NCBI GenBank assembly: GCA_903837135.1
Contig: CAILTK010000041.1
Location: 49,402-113,401, forward strand
Direction: 5' to 3'
DNA from: an uncultured Caulobacterales bacterium
Lineage (GTDB): Bacteria > Pseudomonadota > Alphaproteobacteria > Caulobacterales > Caulobacteraceae
DNA: 64,000 bases
Part shown: one piece after another, positions 8,373 through 18,123 of the stretch
Position numbering within the stretch: position 1 is the first letter of the stretch
How the letters are laid out: each line of letters starts with the position of its first letter
Notes under the pieces: model-generated
What the model was told of the DNA's origin: nothing
The model's input: the letters and a program-made list of their open reading frames with translations, nothing else
Databases searched by the model: none
Translations under genes and position numbers: made by a program

Positions 8373-9140
8373 GTGAAGGGGCTCGAACGCGGCGGCGTGA
8401 GGCTGGCGTACACCGAGGCGGGGGCGGGCGATCCGCCCCTGCTGCTCGTCCACGGCATGCGCTGCAACCATACGCACATGCTGCCGCAGATGGGCCATTT
8501 CATGCGCCGCCATCGGGTGCTGAACGTGGACCTGCGCGGCCACGGCGCCAGCGACGCGCCCGATAGCCTCTACTCCAACGACGAGCTCAACGACGACCTG
8601 ATGTTTCTGTGCCGTGAGCTTGGTGTGGAGCGGCCGATCGGGATCGGCCACAGCTTCGGCGGCTCCACCCTGCTGCACCTGGCCGCGACCCGGCCCGAGG
8701 CGCTCGGCGGCCTCGTGGTGCTCGATTCGGGGATACGCAGCGCCGCGAGCCGGGTCGCCGAACTCGGCAGGACGCCGCTGATGTCGCCGGAGGCGGGACG
8801 CGCCTTCCTCGAGGCCCGCCTGTTCAGCCCGGACGATCCGGCCGATCTCAAGGCCCGGATCATCGGCGAGATGGGGCACACCCCGGCGCACGTCTCCGCC
8901 GGGTGCGGCCGGACGGTGTTGAGCTTCGATGCGGCGGAGGCGGCGGAGCGCTGCACCCTACCGGCCCTGTTCCTGCTCGCCGACCGCCCCTTCACCGACC
9001 CCGAGACCCTGGCGCGCCTCGGGCCCAACTGGCGGGTGGGGCAGGTGGTCGGCGCCGGCCACTTCATCCACATGGTCGCCCCGGATCAGGTCAACGCCAT
9101 GATCGAGCGCTTCATCGCCCTGGTGGGGGATCGCCTCTGA
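8373..9140 (+). CDS. Alpha/beta hydrolase
   Basis: A 255-residue alpha/beta-fold hydrolase. The oxyanion HGMRCNHTHM, the nucleophile elbow GIGHSFGGS (Ser), and GAGHFIHM (His) are visible; the acid is probably the Asp in LADRPFTDPE. Such enzymes cleave esters, lactones or C-C bonds in catabolic routes. The GTG at 8373 follows GAGGGG; a GTG at 8340 in the same frame would add eleven residues with a weaker site. It follows the TonB receptor closely and is probably in its transcription unit. The exact reaction is unknown. Confidence 0.85.
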   Translation: MKGLERGGVRLAYTEAGAGDPPLLLVHGMRCNHTHMLPQMGHFMRRHRVLNVDLRGHGASDAPDSLYSNDELNDDLMFLCRELGVERPIGIGHSFGGSTLLHLAATRPEALGGLVVLDSGIRSAASRVAELGRTPLMSPEAGRAFLEARLFSPDDPADLKARIIGEMGHTPAHVSAGCGRTVLSFDAAEAAERCTLPALFLLADRPFTDPETLARLGPNWRVGQVVGAGHFIHMVAPDQVNAMIERFIALVGDRL

Positions 9141-9460
9141 TCACCTCCCGCCGCTCCACCGGTGACGCGCGTCGCCCGCAGCGTCGATCAAGATCTCGGC
9201 TGGGTTCTCGGGTCTTCAGTCCGCTTCGCTCCCTTACGCCCGAGAACGACTAACTATTGGTGGAGTAAACGTCTGTGCGTCCCCTGGAGCATGGCCCGTG
9301 TTGACCGAATCGCTCCCCCTTTACGTCGTGCCCGGCCTCCGTGCCGGGCATCCAGCGAAACGCTACGGAAGAAAGTCTGGATCGCCGGGACAAGCCCGGC
9401 GAAGACGGCCTCGTTCTAGCGCTTCGCAGGGGAGGTAAGTTCTCCCCACTCCCGGCCCCC
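9141..9460. repeat. 320-base convergent gap with three hairpin repeats
   Basis: No gene is evident. The gap holds an inverted repeat GTTCTCGGG/CCCGAGAAC (9204-9212, 9239-9247), related to the one at 4155-4218, then two neighbouring perfect 8-bp hairpins: TGCCCGGC/GCCGGGCA (9329-9336, 9343-9350) and TCGCCGGG/CCCGGCGA (9382-9389, 9395-9402). Two hairpins a short distance apart resemble the paired layout of bacterial REP/BIME elements. They may also end transcription of the two convergent units. Confidence 0.55.
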
Positions 9461-11697
9461 TCAGCTCCAGCTGAGGTCTTGCGTGCGGAAGGGGGTGCGG
9501 CGCAGGCGCTTGCCGGTCGCGGCGAAGATGGCGTTGCCGATGGCCGGTCCGATCGGGGCGATCGGGGGTTCGCCCATTTCGCTGTAGCGGTGCGCGTCGG
9601 TCAGGGCGTCGAAGTGGACGTTGACCTTGGGCGCGTCGGCCATGCGGGCCATGCGGTAGGTGTTGAAATTGCCCTCCACCATCCGCCCGTCGGCGACGTT
9701 CATCTCCTCGTTCATGGCCATGTTGAAGCCGAACAGGGCGCCGCCTTCCACCAGGTTGGCCACCGCGTCGCGGTTCATCACCCGGCCGCAGTCGAAGGCT
9801 AGATCGAGGGTCTCGACCTTGAGCTCGCCCTTGCGGCTGACGTCCACGCGGGCCACGGCGGCGACGACGGTGCCGATCTTGGGGTCGCCGTTGAGACCCC
9901 AGCCGCAGACGGCGATCCCCAGGCCCTGGCCCTTGGGCAGCGTGCGGCCCCAGCCGGCGCCCGCCGCCGCCACGTCGAGCGCCTTCACCCAGCCCGGATT
10001 GGGGAAGTTGGCCAGGAGCCGCCGGCGGTACTCGAGCGGATCGACGCCCGCCGCATGGGCGCACTCGTCGATGAAGGTCTCCTGCATGAAGCCGTAGGAG
10101 TTGTAGCCCGGACCCCGGTAGGGGCCGGGGATGACGTGGACGTCGGCCAGCTCTCGCGCGTCGACGCGGACGTTGGGGATCGGACCGAGGAAATAGGCGG
10201 TGTCGGCGAAGCGCGGATAGTGGCCGCGCGCCGCCTGGCGGGCGACGAGGGTGGTCGGCAGGCCGGTCTTGTCGTCGAGCGCCGCGGTCATCTTGCAGGC
10301 GACCATCGGCCGATACTTGCCCTGCCGGGTCATCTCCTCGCGCGACCAGATCGTGTGCACCGGCCGGCCGGGGAAGCGCTTGGCGATGGCCACCACCACG
10401 CGCACGTCGTCGCTCTCCAGCCGCCGTCCGAAGGCCCCGCCAACGAAGGTCTGGTGGAAGAACACGCGCTCAGGGACCATGCCGGACTCGTCGGAGGCGA
10501 CCCAGTGCGCCTGCTGGCTGTTCTGCGCCGGATGCCAGACCTCCACCTTGTCGTCGGTGACCAGGGCCGTGCCGTTCAGGGGCTCCATCGGCGCCTGGTC
10601 GCACCACGGGGTCAGGTAGGTCTGCTCGACCACGCGCTTGGCCGTGGCGAGGCCCGACACGTCGCCGCTCTGCTTCTCGATCCGGGCGTTGGCGTCGCTT
10701 TCGAGCGCCTTGGTCGCGGCGTCGTAGAGTTGCTGCGTGGTCTTCCACTTGGCCCCGTGGCCGTCCTCCCACTGCACGGGCAGGGCGTCGAGCGCCTTGC
10801 GCGCCTGCCAGTAGTGTTCGGCGATCACCGCCACCCCCGCCCGCACGCCGGTCAGGCTGTAGCCGTAGGCGGCGGCCGACATCATCGCCACGCCGCGGGC
10901 CTCGTCCGGGTCGATCGTCACCACGGCCAGAACGCCCGGCATGCCCTTGACCTTGTCGGGCTCGACGCTCTTCAGCCGTCCGCCGTGCACCGGCGATTGC
11001 AGCAGGGCCGCGTACACCATCCCCGGCAGGCGCACGTCCATGCCGTAGGTCAGCTGGCCGCGCACGATGTCGGGGTTGTTGAGCTTGCCCACAGGGGTCT
11101 TGCCGACGAAGGTCCAGTCGGCCGGGGACTTGATGGCCGGCCTGCCGACCAGGGTCACGCTCGCCGCCTTGGCCGCCACGTCGCCGTAGCGCAGGGTCCG
11201 CCCGCTGGCCTTGTGCGACAGCACGCCTTTTTCGGTGGCGATCTCGGTGACCGGCACATTCCACTGCGCGGCCGCCGCGGCCTTCAGCCGCTCGCGCGCC
11301 GTCGCGCCGACCTGCTGCAGCGCCACGGTGCGGAACATGATGGTCGAGCGGCCGCCGAAGAAGGAGGCGGCCGGGGGCAGGGCGCCGTAGGTCCCGGGGC
11401 TCAGGAGGTCGCGGTGGGTGGAGGCGAACTCGGTCTTCACCGTGCTCCAGTCGCACTCCAGCTCCTCGACGATGGCCTGGGCCTGCTGGGTCATCGAGCC
11501 GTTGCCGAACTCGGGGCAGGGCAGGCGCAGGGTGACCAGGTTGTCGGGCGTGATCACCACCCATGGCGTCAGCTCGGACGCGGCGGCGCCCTCGGCGGCG
11601 TCGGCCTCGCCGGACAGGAAGCCGACCGCCAGCCCGCCGCCGAGGGCGGCGGCGCCGATCAGCAGGCTGCGGCGGTCGGGCGTTATGAGCGGGGCGT

Positions 11698-11701
<4 letters not shown>
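9461..11701 (-). CDS. Molybdopterin-binding oxidoreductase large subunit (IorB-like)
   Basis: A 746-residue large subunit of the xanthine-oxidase family, closest in layout to isoquinoline 1-oxidoreductase beta and aldehyde dehydrogenases. It hydroxylates N-heterocycles or oxidises aldehydes with water at a Mo cofactor. A twin-arginine signal ([15 protein letters not shown]) shows folded export to the periplasm. The C-terminal [20 protein letters not shown] carries the expected active-site Glu region. The start at 11701 overlaps the small-subunit stop by 4 nt (ATGA), fixing the pair. No FAD subunit gene is nearby, as usual for IorAB-type enzymes, whose electrons usually go to a cytochrome. Substrate unknown. 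Confidence 0.9.
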
Positions 11702-12192
<491 letters not shown>

Positions 12193-12285
12193 GCTTGCAC
12201 CATGCGTCGCCGCGAGACGCGGCGGCCCTTTTTTGATCCGCGGCCGCTCGATCGGCCGCTGGCGTTTCCTCACCGTCATAGTATC

Positions 12286-12304
12286 TATCATTGAGATAAA
12301 AGAG
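12286..12304 (+). promoter_or_regulatory. 19-bp motif copy 2, between IorA-like and hydrolase genes
   Basis: TATCATTGAGATAAAAGAG, 16 of 19 identical to the sites at 1692 and 23811. It overlaps a small inverted repeat TATCT/AGATA (12282-12286, 12294-12298). It lies 15 bases before the hydrolase GTG and upstream of the divergent IorA-like gene, so it could serve either. Confidence 0.5.
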
Positions 12305-12319
12305 AAGGCGGAGTATCGC

Positions 12320-13249
12320 GTGGACGTGCATCCTGAGATCGCCGCGGTGTTGGCGCGGCGGGCGGCGTTGAACCTGCCGCCGTATTCGGCGGGGACGCCG
12401 CAAGCGGCGCGGGACGCCTTCGCCGCGTCGCAGGCCGCCCTGCCGAAGGATCGCGGCGCGCCGGTGCACGCCATCGTCAACGAGGCCATCGCCGCCGCCG
12501 ACGGCGGGGCCGTCACGGTGCGCCGCTATCGGCCGAGCGCCGCGGAGACCACGGCGCGGATCGTCTACCTGCACGGCGGCGGCTGGGTATTCGGCACGCT
12601 CGACGCCTTCGACCCCGTGTGCCGCGAGCTGGCCGTGGCGGCGGACGCCGAGGTGGTCAGCGTGGATTACCGCCTCGCGCCCGAGCACGCGTTTCCGGGG
12701 CCGCTCGACGACGCCTTCGCGGCGCTGTCGCAGGTCGCCGCCTGGGATCCGGACCTTCCGCTGGCCGTCATGGGCGACAGCGCCGGCGGCAATCTGGCGG
12801 CCGCCTGCGCCCTGAAGGCTCGCGACGGCGGCCCGCGCATCGACCTGCAGGTCCTGCTCTATCCGATCACCGACCATGATTTCGAGCGGCCGTCCTATGC
12901 CAAGTACGGCGGCGGCGGCTTCCTGCTCTCGCGCACGGACATGGAATGGTACTGGCGCCACTATGCGGCGCCAGAGCGGCGCGCCGATCCGCTGGCCTCG
13001 CCCCTGCGCGCGCCGGACCTGTCCGGCCTGCCGCCGGCGCTGCTGGTGGTGGCGGGCTGCGATCCCCTGCGCGACGAGGGGCTGGCCTACGCCGAGGCGT
13101 TGAAGGCCGCCGGCGTCGTCACCACCACCGAGCTCCATGGCGACATGACCCACGGCTTCTTCACCATGGTCGGCCTGCTCGGACCCGCCGACGAAGCGGC
13201 GCGCAGGATCGGCCGCGAGATCGGCCGGCGGTTACACGCAGCCCGATAG
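12320..13249 (+). CDS. Alpha/beta hydrolase, hormone-sensitive-lipase family
   Basis: A 309-residue carboxylesterase-type hydrolase. HGGGWVFG (oxyanion hole), GDSAGGNLA (Ser nucleophile), [10 protein letters not shown] (Asp) and DMTHGFF (His) complete a normal HSL-family catalytic triad. It would cleave short-chain esters or lactones. The GTG at 12320 is chosen because [11 protein letters not shown] is the normal start region and GAAGGCGGAG lies upstream; the frame is open to 12137 but overlaps the divergent IorA-like gene. It is divergent from the molybdenum hydroxylase and probably belongs to the same pathway. Confidence 0.88.
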   Translation: MDVHPEIAAVLARRAALNLPPYSAGTPQAARDAFAASQAALPKDRGAPVHAIVNEAIAAADGGAVTVRRYRPSAAETTARIVYLHGGGWVFGTLDAFDPVCRELAVAADAEVVSVDYRLAPEHAFPGPLDDAFAALSQVAAWDPDLPLAVMGDSAGGNLAAACALKARDGGPRIDLQVLLYPITDHDFERPSYAKYGGGGFLLSRTDMEWYWRHYAAPERRADPLASPLRAPDLSGLPPALLVVAGCDPLRDEGLAYAEALKAAGVVTTTELHGDMTHGFFTMVGLLGPADEAARRIGREIGRRLHAAR

Positions 13250-13286
13250 CTCGCGTCATCGGACACTGACCGGTCTTAACCCAAAT

Positions 13287-13315
13287 CCGTTCATCCGGCA
13301 TTCGCCGGGATGAGC
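13287..13315. repeat. Copy of the hairpin repeat seen at 2707-2738
   Basis: CCGTTCATCCGGC, loop ATTC, GCCGGGATGAGCGG: a near-perfect hairpin matching the 2707-2738 element, with similar flanks (ACTGACC upstream, GGGAA-AG downstream). It again lies between convergent genes, so it may serve as a terminator for both. Confidence 0.6.
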
Positions 13316-13351
13316 GGGAAGAGGTGGAGCTCCGATGGTTGGAATAGCCGC

Positions 13352-14266
13352 TTAGATGGATACCGCCTCGACGTCCTCGACGACCGAAATGAAGTTGGCG
13401 AGGATGGCCGACGGGTCTCCGCGCCGCCAGATCATGCTGAGCGGCATGGGCACGCTGAAGTTCTCGATCGAGCGGAACACCACGTCCGTCACCTCGCGGC
13501 CCGGCGGCGGGTTGATCACCACCGCCACGCCCATGCCCGCCGACACCAGGCTGCAGGCCACGTCGACCGAGGCGACCTCCACGGCGATGTCCGGGGTGAA
13601 AGACTGCTCCTGGCAGATCGCCAGCATGCGGTTGAACAGGCGCGGCGAGGACTGGCGCGCCGGCCAGATGAACTTGTCGCGGGCCAGGTCCGACAGCCGG
13701 ATCAGGGGCGCGTGCACCAGGGGATGGTCGAGCGGCAGCACCAGGACGAAGTTCTGCATCGCCACTTCGCGCAGTTCGAACTCCTCGCGGTCGCCGCCCT
13801 CCTCGAAGATGAAGCCGACCTCGAGCTCGCCCTGGCGCAGCTTCTCGCGCTGCTGCTCCGACACCATCGGCGCGAACCTTAGGTCCACGTCCGGATAGCG
13901 GCCGCGGAACCTGCGGATCGCCGCCGGCAGCAGGGGGCGGCGCACCATGCCCTCCGTGAAGCTGATGCGCAAAAGGCCCACCCCGCCCTCGGCCACCCGG
14001 CGCACGCGCCGCGCCGTCTGATCGACGTCGGCCAGGATCCGCCGCACGTCCTGGGCCAGGGCGCGGCCCGCCGCGGTGGGCTTCACGCCGCGCGCCTGCC
14101 GTTCGAACAGGCTGACGCCGAGGTCGTGCTCGAGGTCGCTGATCCGCCGCGACAGGGCCGACTGGGCGATGTGCAGCCGTTCCGCCGCCTTGTGGAAACT
14201 CTGCTCCTCCACCGCGGCGAGGAAGAAGGGGAAGTGTTTGGTGATCACGCGCGCCTGCCAAGCCAT
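13352..14266 (-). CDS. LysR-family transcriptional regulator
   Basis: A 304-residue LysR regulator: N-terminal winged helix (FFLAAVEEQSFHKAAERLHI, SQ-ALSRRISDLEHDLG region, LFERQARGVKPTAAG) and a periplasmic-binding-like effector domain. The ATG at 14266 is the natural start; the frame stays open far upstream through the divergent gene but does not look coding there. It faces away from the LLM monooxygenase gene and is likely its regulator, as LysR genes usually control the divergent neighbour. The ligand is unknown. Confidence 0.9.
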   Translation of the reverse strand: MAWQARVITKHFPFFLAAVEEQSFHKAAERLHIAQSALSRRISDLEHDLGVSLFERQARGVKPTAAGRALAQDVRRILADVDQTARRVRRVAEGGVGLLRISFTEGMVRRPLLPAAIRRFRGRYPDVDLRFAPMVSEQQREKLRQGELEVGFIFEEGGDREEFELREVAMQNFVLVLPLDHPLVHAPLIRLSDLARDKFIWPARQSSPRLFNRMLAICQEQSFTPDIAVEVASVDVACSLVSAGMGVAVVINPPPGREVTDVVFRSIENFSVPMPLSMIWRRGDPSAILANFISVVEDVEAVSI

Positions 14267-14358
14267 CCAATCCCGCGATGCAGCGCCGACGCAGCTTGCC
14301 GGAAACCGATCGCTCCCTGGTCGCAATAGCATTTGTTTCGTTGGGTCGGCGAGGGGAC

Positions 14359-14383
14359 TATCCGATGAAAGATATAAAAGGGA
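14359..14383 (+). promoter_or_regulatory. Weaker relative of the 19-bp motif before LLM gene
   Basis: The sequence TATCCGATGAAAGATATAAA followed by AGGGA resembles the ATATAAAAGAG end of the motif at 23811-23829 but with a different first half. It overlaps the ribosome-binding site of the gene that follows. It is a weak match and could be chance. Confidence 0.25.
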
Positions 14384-14392
14384 GCGGTGGGC

Positions 14393-15523
14393 GTGCGTTT
14401 TTCGCTGATATTCGAGGCTCAGACCGTCGACGCGTCGCCACGCGGCGAGCGGCAGGTGTTCGATGAGCTGGTGGAGCAGACCCTGCTCGCCGAACAGCTG
14501 GGTTTCGACGTGGTCTGGTGCGTGGAGCACACCTCGCTGACCCACTACGCGCACATGAGCGCCCCGGAGACCTTCCTGGCCTTCGTCGCCGGCAAGACCA
14601 ACCGCATCGGCATCGGCCATGGGGTGGTTTGCCTGATGCCGAACATGAATCACCCGATCAAGGTGGCCGAGCGGATCGCCACCCTCGACATCCTGTCCAA
14701 GGGACGGGTGCACTTCGGCGTCGGCAAGGGCGGCAGCCAGCAGGAGGCGGGCGCCTACGGCTACGACCTGAAGGCGCTGCAGCCGATCATCGACGAGAGC
14801 ATGTACCTGATCCCGCGCATGTTCGTGGAGGACGAGGTCAGCTTCGACGGCGAACACATCATCATCCCGCCGCGTCCGATCCATCCCAAGCCGTATCAGT
14901 CGCCGCACCCGCCGATGTACCTCGCCTGCACCAATCCCGAGACCCTGGTGCGCGCCGGCAAGCGGGGCCTGGGGGCCCTGGTGCTCGGCTTCGGCGGGCC
15001 CGAGGAAGTGGCCAAGAAGAACCAGGCTTACAAAGAGGCGTGGGACAGCCGCGACGTGGCCGAACAGGTCGGCTACCGGCCGATCCGGCACCTGGCGGCC
15101 CTGTGCCCGACCATCGTGCTCGACAACGCCGAGGAGGCGCGCCGCATCGGCATCCGCGGCCAGCGCTATTTCTACGAGAGCCTGAACTACTGGTACGGGG
15201 GCGGGCCCAAGCCCGATCCCGACAGCTGGGGCGAGGCCCTGGTGGAGGAGGGCACCGACACCATCATCACCAGCAAGCTGGCGTCCGAAACCCTGACCAT
15301 GGACCTGCGCCCCGACGAGGCCGGGCGTCGTCCGAGCCAGGGGATCTTGTCGGCCAACAACGCCTATGGCGATGTGGCGCAATGCATCGACTATGTGCAG
15401 CAGCTGATCGACGCGGGCGCCGACGAGATCCTGTTCATGACCAACATGGGCACGGTGCCGCAGTGGGCGCAGCTCGAGACCCTGCGCAAGATCGGGACCT
15501 ACGTCATCCCGCACTTCCGCTGA
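14393..15523 (+). CDS. LLM-class flavin-dependent oxidoreductase
   Basis: A 376-residue luciferase-like monooxygenase (FMN or F420 TIM barrel). Visible features are RFSLIFEAQ at the start, LGFDVVWCVEHT (about 38-49), IATLDILSKGRVHFGVGKGG (about 103-122), and the C-terminal DADEILF-type strand (AGADEILFMTNMG). These enzymes insert oxygen into substrates such as ketones, sulfonates or aromatics with reduced flavin. The GTG at 14393 has GGGAG eight bases upstream; a GTG at 14387 is too close to that site. It is followed seven bases later by an SDR gene and is divergent from the LysR gene. Confidence 0.88.
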   Translation: MRFSLIFEAQTVDASPRGERQVFDELVEQTLLAEQLGFDVVWCVEHTSLTHYAHMSAPETFLAFVAGKTNRIGIGHGVVCLMPNMNHPIKVAERIATLDILSKGRVHFGVGKGGSQQEAGAYGYDLKALQPIIDESMYLIPRMFVEDEVSFDGEHIIIPPRPIHPKPYQSPHPPMYLACTNPETLVRAGKRGLGALVLGFGGPEEVAKKNQAYKEAWDSRDVAEQVGYRPIRHLAALCPTIVLDNAEEARRIGIRGQRYFYESLNYWYGGGPKPDPDSWGEALVEEGTDTIITSKLASETLTMDLRPDEAGRRPSQGILSANNAYGDVAQCIDYVQQLIDAGADEILFMTNMGTVPQWAQLETLRKIGTYVIPHFR

Positions 15524-15530
15524 GGACCCC

Positions 15531-16295
15531 ATGACCGGGCTGACGCAGGCCGGGCTGAAGCTGGCCGGACGCGCCGGCGTCGTCACCGGCGCCGGCGGCG
15601 GAATCGGCCGCGCGCTGGCGGTGCGCGCCGCGCGTGCGGGCCTGCGGCCGGCGATCTGCGACGTTTCTGCGGCGGGACTGGCCGAGACCGAACGGCTGGT
15701 CGCGGAGTTCGGAGTTCCGGCGGTATCCGCGGTCGTCGATGTGCGCCGGTCTGACCACCTCGCCGCGTTCGCCGAGCGGGTGGACGGCGCCATCGCCCTC
15801 GTGTTCGCCAACGCGGGGGTGCTCCGGCCCGGCGCGGTGGCCGATCAGCCGATCGAGGACCTGCGGCTGATGCTCGAGGTCAACGTGATCGGCGTGGTGC
15901 AGACCGTGCAGGCCTTCCTGCCCCGGCTGAAGGCCCAGGCCGAGCCGTCGCGGATCGTCATCACCGGCTCGCAGGCCTCCTTCCTGCCCTATCCCGACCT
16001 CGGCGGCTATTGCGCCGGCAAGCACGCCCTGGCCGCCCTGGCCGCGGCCCTGTCGGCGGAGCTCGCGGCGCAGGATGCGCCGGTGGCGGTCAGCCTCCTG
16101 GCGCCGGGCGCGGTCGCCACCGGCATCTTCGGCGCCCAGGCCTCGCCCAATCTCGCCACCAGCCTGTCGCCCGACGCCGTCGCCGACCTTGTGTTCGACG
16201 CCATCGCCCGCGATGTCCAGCTGATCTCCACCCACCCGGGGCTGGCCGACAAGCTCGACGCGCGGGTAGCGGCGCTCAAGGCGCAGATGGGGTAG
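15531..16295 (+). CDS. SDR-family oxidoreductase
   Basis: A 254-residue short-chain dehydrogenase/reductase. TGAGGGIG (about 20-27) binds NAD(P), FANAG follows, and the catalytic set is S in ITGSQAS and YCAGK. It would interconvert an alcohol and a ketone. It begins seven bases after the LLM gene stop, so the two are one operon; oxidation by the monooxygenase followed by dehydrogenation is a reasonable but unproven order. Confidence 0.9.
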   Translation: MTGLTQAGLKLAGRAGVVTGAGGGIGRALAVRAARAGLRPAICDVSAAGLAETERLVAEFGVPAVSAVVDVRRSDHLAAFAERVDGAIALVFANAGVLRPGAVADQPIEDLRLMLEVNVIGVVQTVQAFLPRLKAQAEPSRIVITGSQASFLPYPDLGGYCAGKHALAALAAALSAELAAQDAPVAVSLLAPGAVATGIFGAQASPNLATSLSPDAVADLVFDAIARDVQLISTHPGLADKLDARVAALKAQMG

Positions 16296-16311
16296 GGGGT
16301 AATACGCCGCC

Positions 16312-16335
16312 AAGCTGCTCCCCCCCTGGGGGAGC
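16312..16335. repeat. Hairpin matching the end of the 56376-56513 element
   Basis: AAGCTGCTCCCC continuing into a run of C and TGGGGGAGC: arms GCTCCCCC (16317-16324) and GGGGGAGC (16328-16335) pair perfectly. The segment matches, nearly base for base, the terminal inverted repeat of the element at 56376-56513, so it looks like a solo or leftover end. It sits between convergent SDR genes and could end transcription. Confidence 0.5.
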
Positions 16336-16345
16336 GCCTATCCCC

Positions 16346-17134
16346 TCAGATCACCGAGGCCCCGCCGTCGACGACCAGGATCTGGCCGGTGATGTGGGCG
16401 CCGGCGCGGGTGGCGAAGAGGAGGGCGGCGCCCTTGAGGTCGGCGGGGCCGCCGAGCTCGCCGCGCGGGGTGTCGTCGACCAGATCCTTTTCGAAATGGT
16501 CGAGCACATAGGTGGTCATCTTGGAGGGGAAATATCCGGGCGCCACGGCGTTGACGGTGATCCCCCGCCTGCCCCATTCGGCCGCCAGCGCGCGGGTGAA
16601 GTTGATCAGCCCGCCCTTGGAGGTGTTGTAGGCGATGGTGCCGATCATCCGCGCGTGGTGGCCCATCAGTCCTTCCACCGAGGCGATGTTGACGATGCGG
16701 CCATAGCCCTTGGGCAGCATCCACTGTTTGGCCACCAGCTGGCTCAGCAGGAAGGGCGCGGTCAGGTTCAGCGCCATCAGCTTGTTCCAGGCGTCGAGCG
16801 GCATCTCCTCGGTGGCCGAGCCCCACGAGGTCCCGGCGTTGTTGACCAGGATCTCCACCGACAGGCCTTGGGCGGCGATGGCCTCGACCACCCGCGCGGG
16901 CTCGTCCGGCTTGCCGAGGTCGGCGGCGATGGCGGTGGCGGTCACGCCGAGGGCGGACAGGTGCTCGACCGCGGCGGTCAGCTCGTCCTGCTTGCGGGCG
17001 GTGATCACCACATGCGCGCCGAACTCGCCGAGCGCCTCGGCGATCTGCAGCCCCAGGCCTCGCGAGCCGCCGGTGATCAGGGCGGTCTGGCCGGAGAGGT
17101 CGAACAGGGTCTTCAGCGTGGGAACGGCGGACAT
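16346..17134 (-). CDS. SDR-family oxidoreductase (last gene of catabolic operon)
   Basis: A 262-residue SDR with TGGSRGLG (about 21-28) for the cofactor, NNAG, and the catalytic YNTSK (about 160). The C-terminal GQILVVDGGAS is the family end. It lies 27 bases after the previous SDR, as the last of seven minus-strand genes from the enoyl-CoA hydratase down. A role as a 3-hydroxyacyl or cyclic-alcohol dehydrogenase fits but is not shown. Confidence 0.9.
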   Translation of the reverse strand: MSAVPTLKTLFDLSGQTALITGGSRGLGLQIAEALGEFGAHVVITARKQDELTAAVEHLSALGVTATAIAADLGKPDEPARVVEAIAAQGLSVEILVNNAGTSWGSATEEMPLDAWNKLMALNLTAPFLLSQLVAKQWMLPKGYGRIVNIASVEGLMGHHARMIGTIAYNTSKGGLINFTRALAAEWGRRGITVNAVAPGYFPSKMTTYVLDHFEKDLVDDTPRGELGGPADLKGAALLFATRAGAHITGQILVVDGGASVI

Positions 17135-17161
17135 GGGCTCTCGTGCGCGGGAGGGACGGGG

Positions 17162-17941
17162 TCAGCCGGCGGTATAGCCGCCGTCGACATAGAGGGTCTG
17201 GCCGGTGATGAAGCCGGCCGCCGGGGAGGCCAGGAATACCAGAGCGCCGGTCAGGTCGTCGAGTTCGCCGAGCCGGCCCATGGCGGTGCGCCGGACCACC
17301 TGGCCGTAGAGCTCGGGCTGGGTCCGCACGAGCTCACGGTTCAGGTCGGTGACGATCACCGTGGCCCCGAGGGTGTTGACGGTCACGCCCTGCGGCCCGA
17401 GCTCGAAAGCCAGGGCGGCGCCGAAATTGGCCAGACCGGCCTTGCTGGCGCAGTAGGCGGTGCGGAGCGCCATGCCCCGGCCCGACAGGATCGAGCCCAT
17501 GTTGATGATGCGGCCGAAGCGCCGTTCGCACATGCCGGGGGCGAAGGCCTGGGCGCACAGGAAGGCGCCGGTGACGTTCACGTCGACGACCCGGCGGAAC
17601 TCTTCGGCCGACAGCTCGAACACACCCCTGGGCGAGGTGACGCCGGCGTTGTTGAACAGGATGTCGACCTTGCCGATCTCGCCGGCGATGCGGGCGGCGG
17701 CGGCGGCGACCGAGGCCTCGTCGGTGACGTCGGCCTCGACGATGGCGACGGCGCGCCCGGCGCCCGTGACCGCCGCGGCGGCGGCCTCGAGCTTGTCGCG
17801 GTTGCGGGCGACCAGCACGATGTCGGCGCCGGCTTCGGCCAGGGCCAGGGCCCCCGCCGCGCCGATGCCGCCGCCGCCGCCGGTGACCACCGCCGTCAGC
17901 CCGTCCAGTCGGAAGCGATCGCCGGGCGCCGCCGCGGTCAT
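17162..17941 (-). CDS. SDR-family oxidoreductase
   Basis: A 259-residue SDR: TGGGGGIG (about 21-28), NNAG, S in NMGSILSG, and catalytic YCASK; C-terminus GQTLYVDGGYTAG. The start at 17941 overlaps the preceding 56-residue gene by 4 nt (ATGA), which supports translational coupling. It is the second of two SDRs in the hydratase operon and differs clearly from the first, so the two probably act on different intermediates. Confidence 0.9.
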   Translation of the reverse strand: MTAAAPGDRFRLDGLTAVVTGGGGGIGAAGALALAEAGADIVLVARNRDKLEAAAAAVTGAGRAVAIVEADVTDEASVAAAAARIAGEIGKVDILFNNAGVTSPRGVFELSAEEFRRVVDVNVTGAFLCAQAFAPGMCERRFGRIINMGSILSGRGMALRTAYCASKAGLANFGAALAFELGPQGVTVNTLGATVIVTDLNRELVRTQPELYGQVVRRTAMGRLGELDDLTGALVFLASPAAGFITGQTLYVDGGYTAG

Positions 17942-18108
17942 GCCGCCGCCGTGGTGCGGCGCAGTTCGATCAGCGCTTCGATGCGGGCGCGCAGATGCCG
18001 GTACTGGCCGGTGAGGAGGGCGTCGCCGCCGGCGCAGAGCCGGTCGGCCGCCTCCAGCATGCGCCGCAAAATCGCGTCGTCGTCGTCGGATCGGGTCTCG
18101 TCGTCCAT
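17938..18108 (-). CDS. Small acidic-then-basic protein of unknown function in catabolic operon
   Basis: About 56 residues beginning MDDETRSDDDDAILRRML and ending IELRRTTAAA. It is helical by appearance, with no recognised domain. It sits between the CoA ligase (stop at 18126-18124) and an SDR it overlaps by 4 nt, so its place in the operon is well supported although the function is not. The ATG at 18108 has GAGGGG upstream; an ATG at 18120 would add four residues. It could be an accessory subunit of a neighbouring enzyme; that is a guess. Confidence 0.6.
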   Translation of the reverse strand: MDDETRSDDDDAILRRMLEAADRLCAGGDALLTGQYRHLRARIEALIELRRTTAAA

Positions 18109-18123
18109 GGCGCCCCTCATGCT

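Noticed and set aside
5759..8503. A 914-residue open frame antisense to the TonB receptor
   Set aside because: The plus-strand frame has clear receptor domains; the antisense frame is low-complexity Arg/Gly/Val sequence produced by high GC third positions.
12193..12279. Longer start of the IorA-like protein at ATG 12279
   Set aside because: It would add about 29 basic residues not typical of the family; GTG 12192 gives the usual N-terminus, though it lacks a good ribosome-binding site.
14267..15811. Upstream extension of the LysR frame
   Set aside because: It runs through the divergent LLM and SDR genes and lacks LysR homology; the normal LysR start is at 14266.
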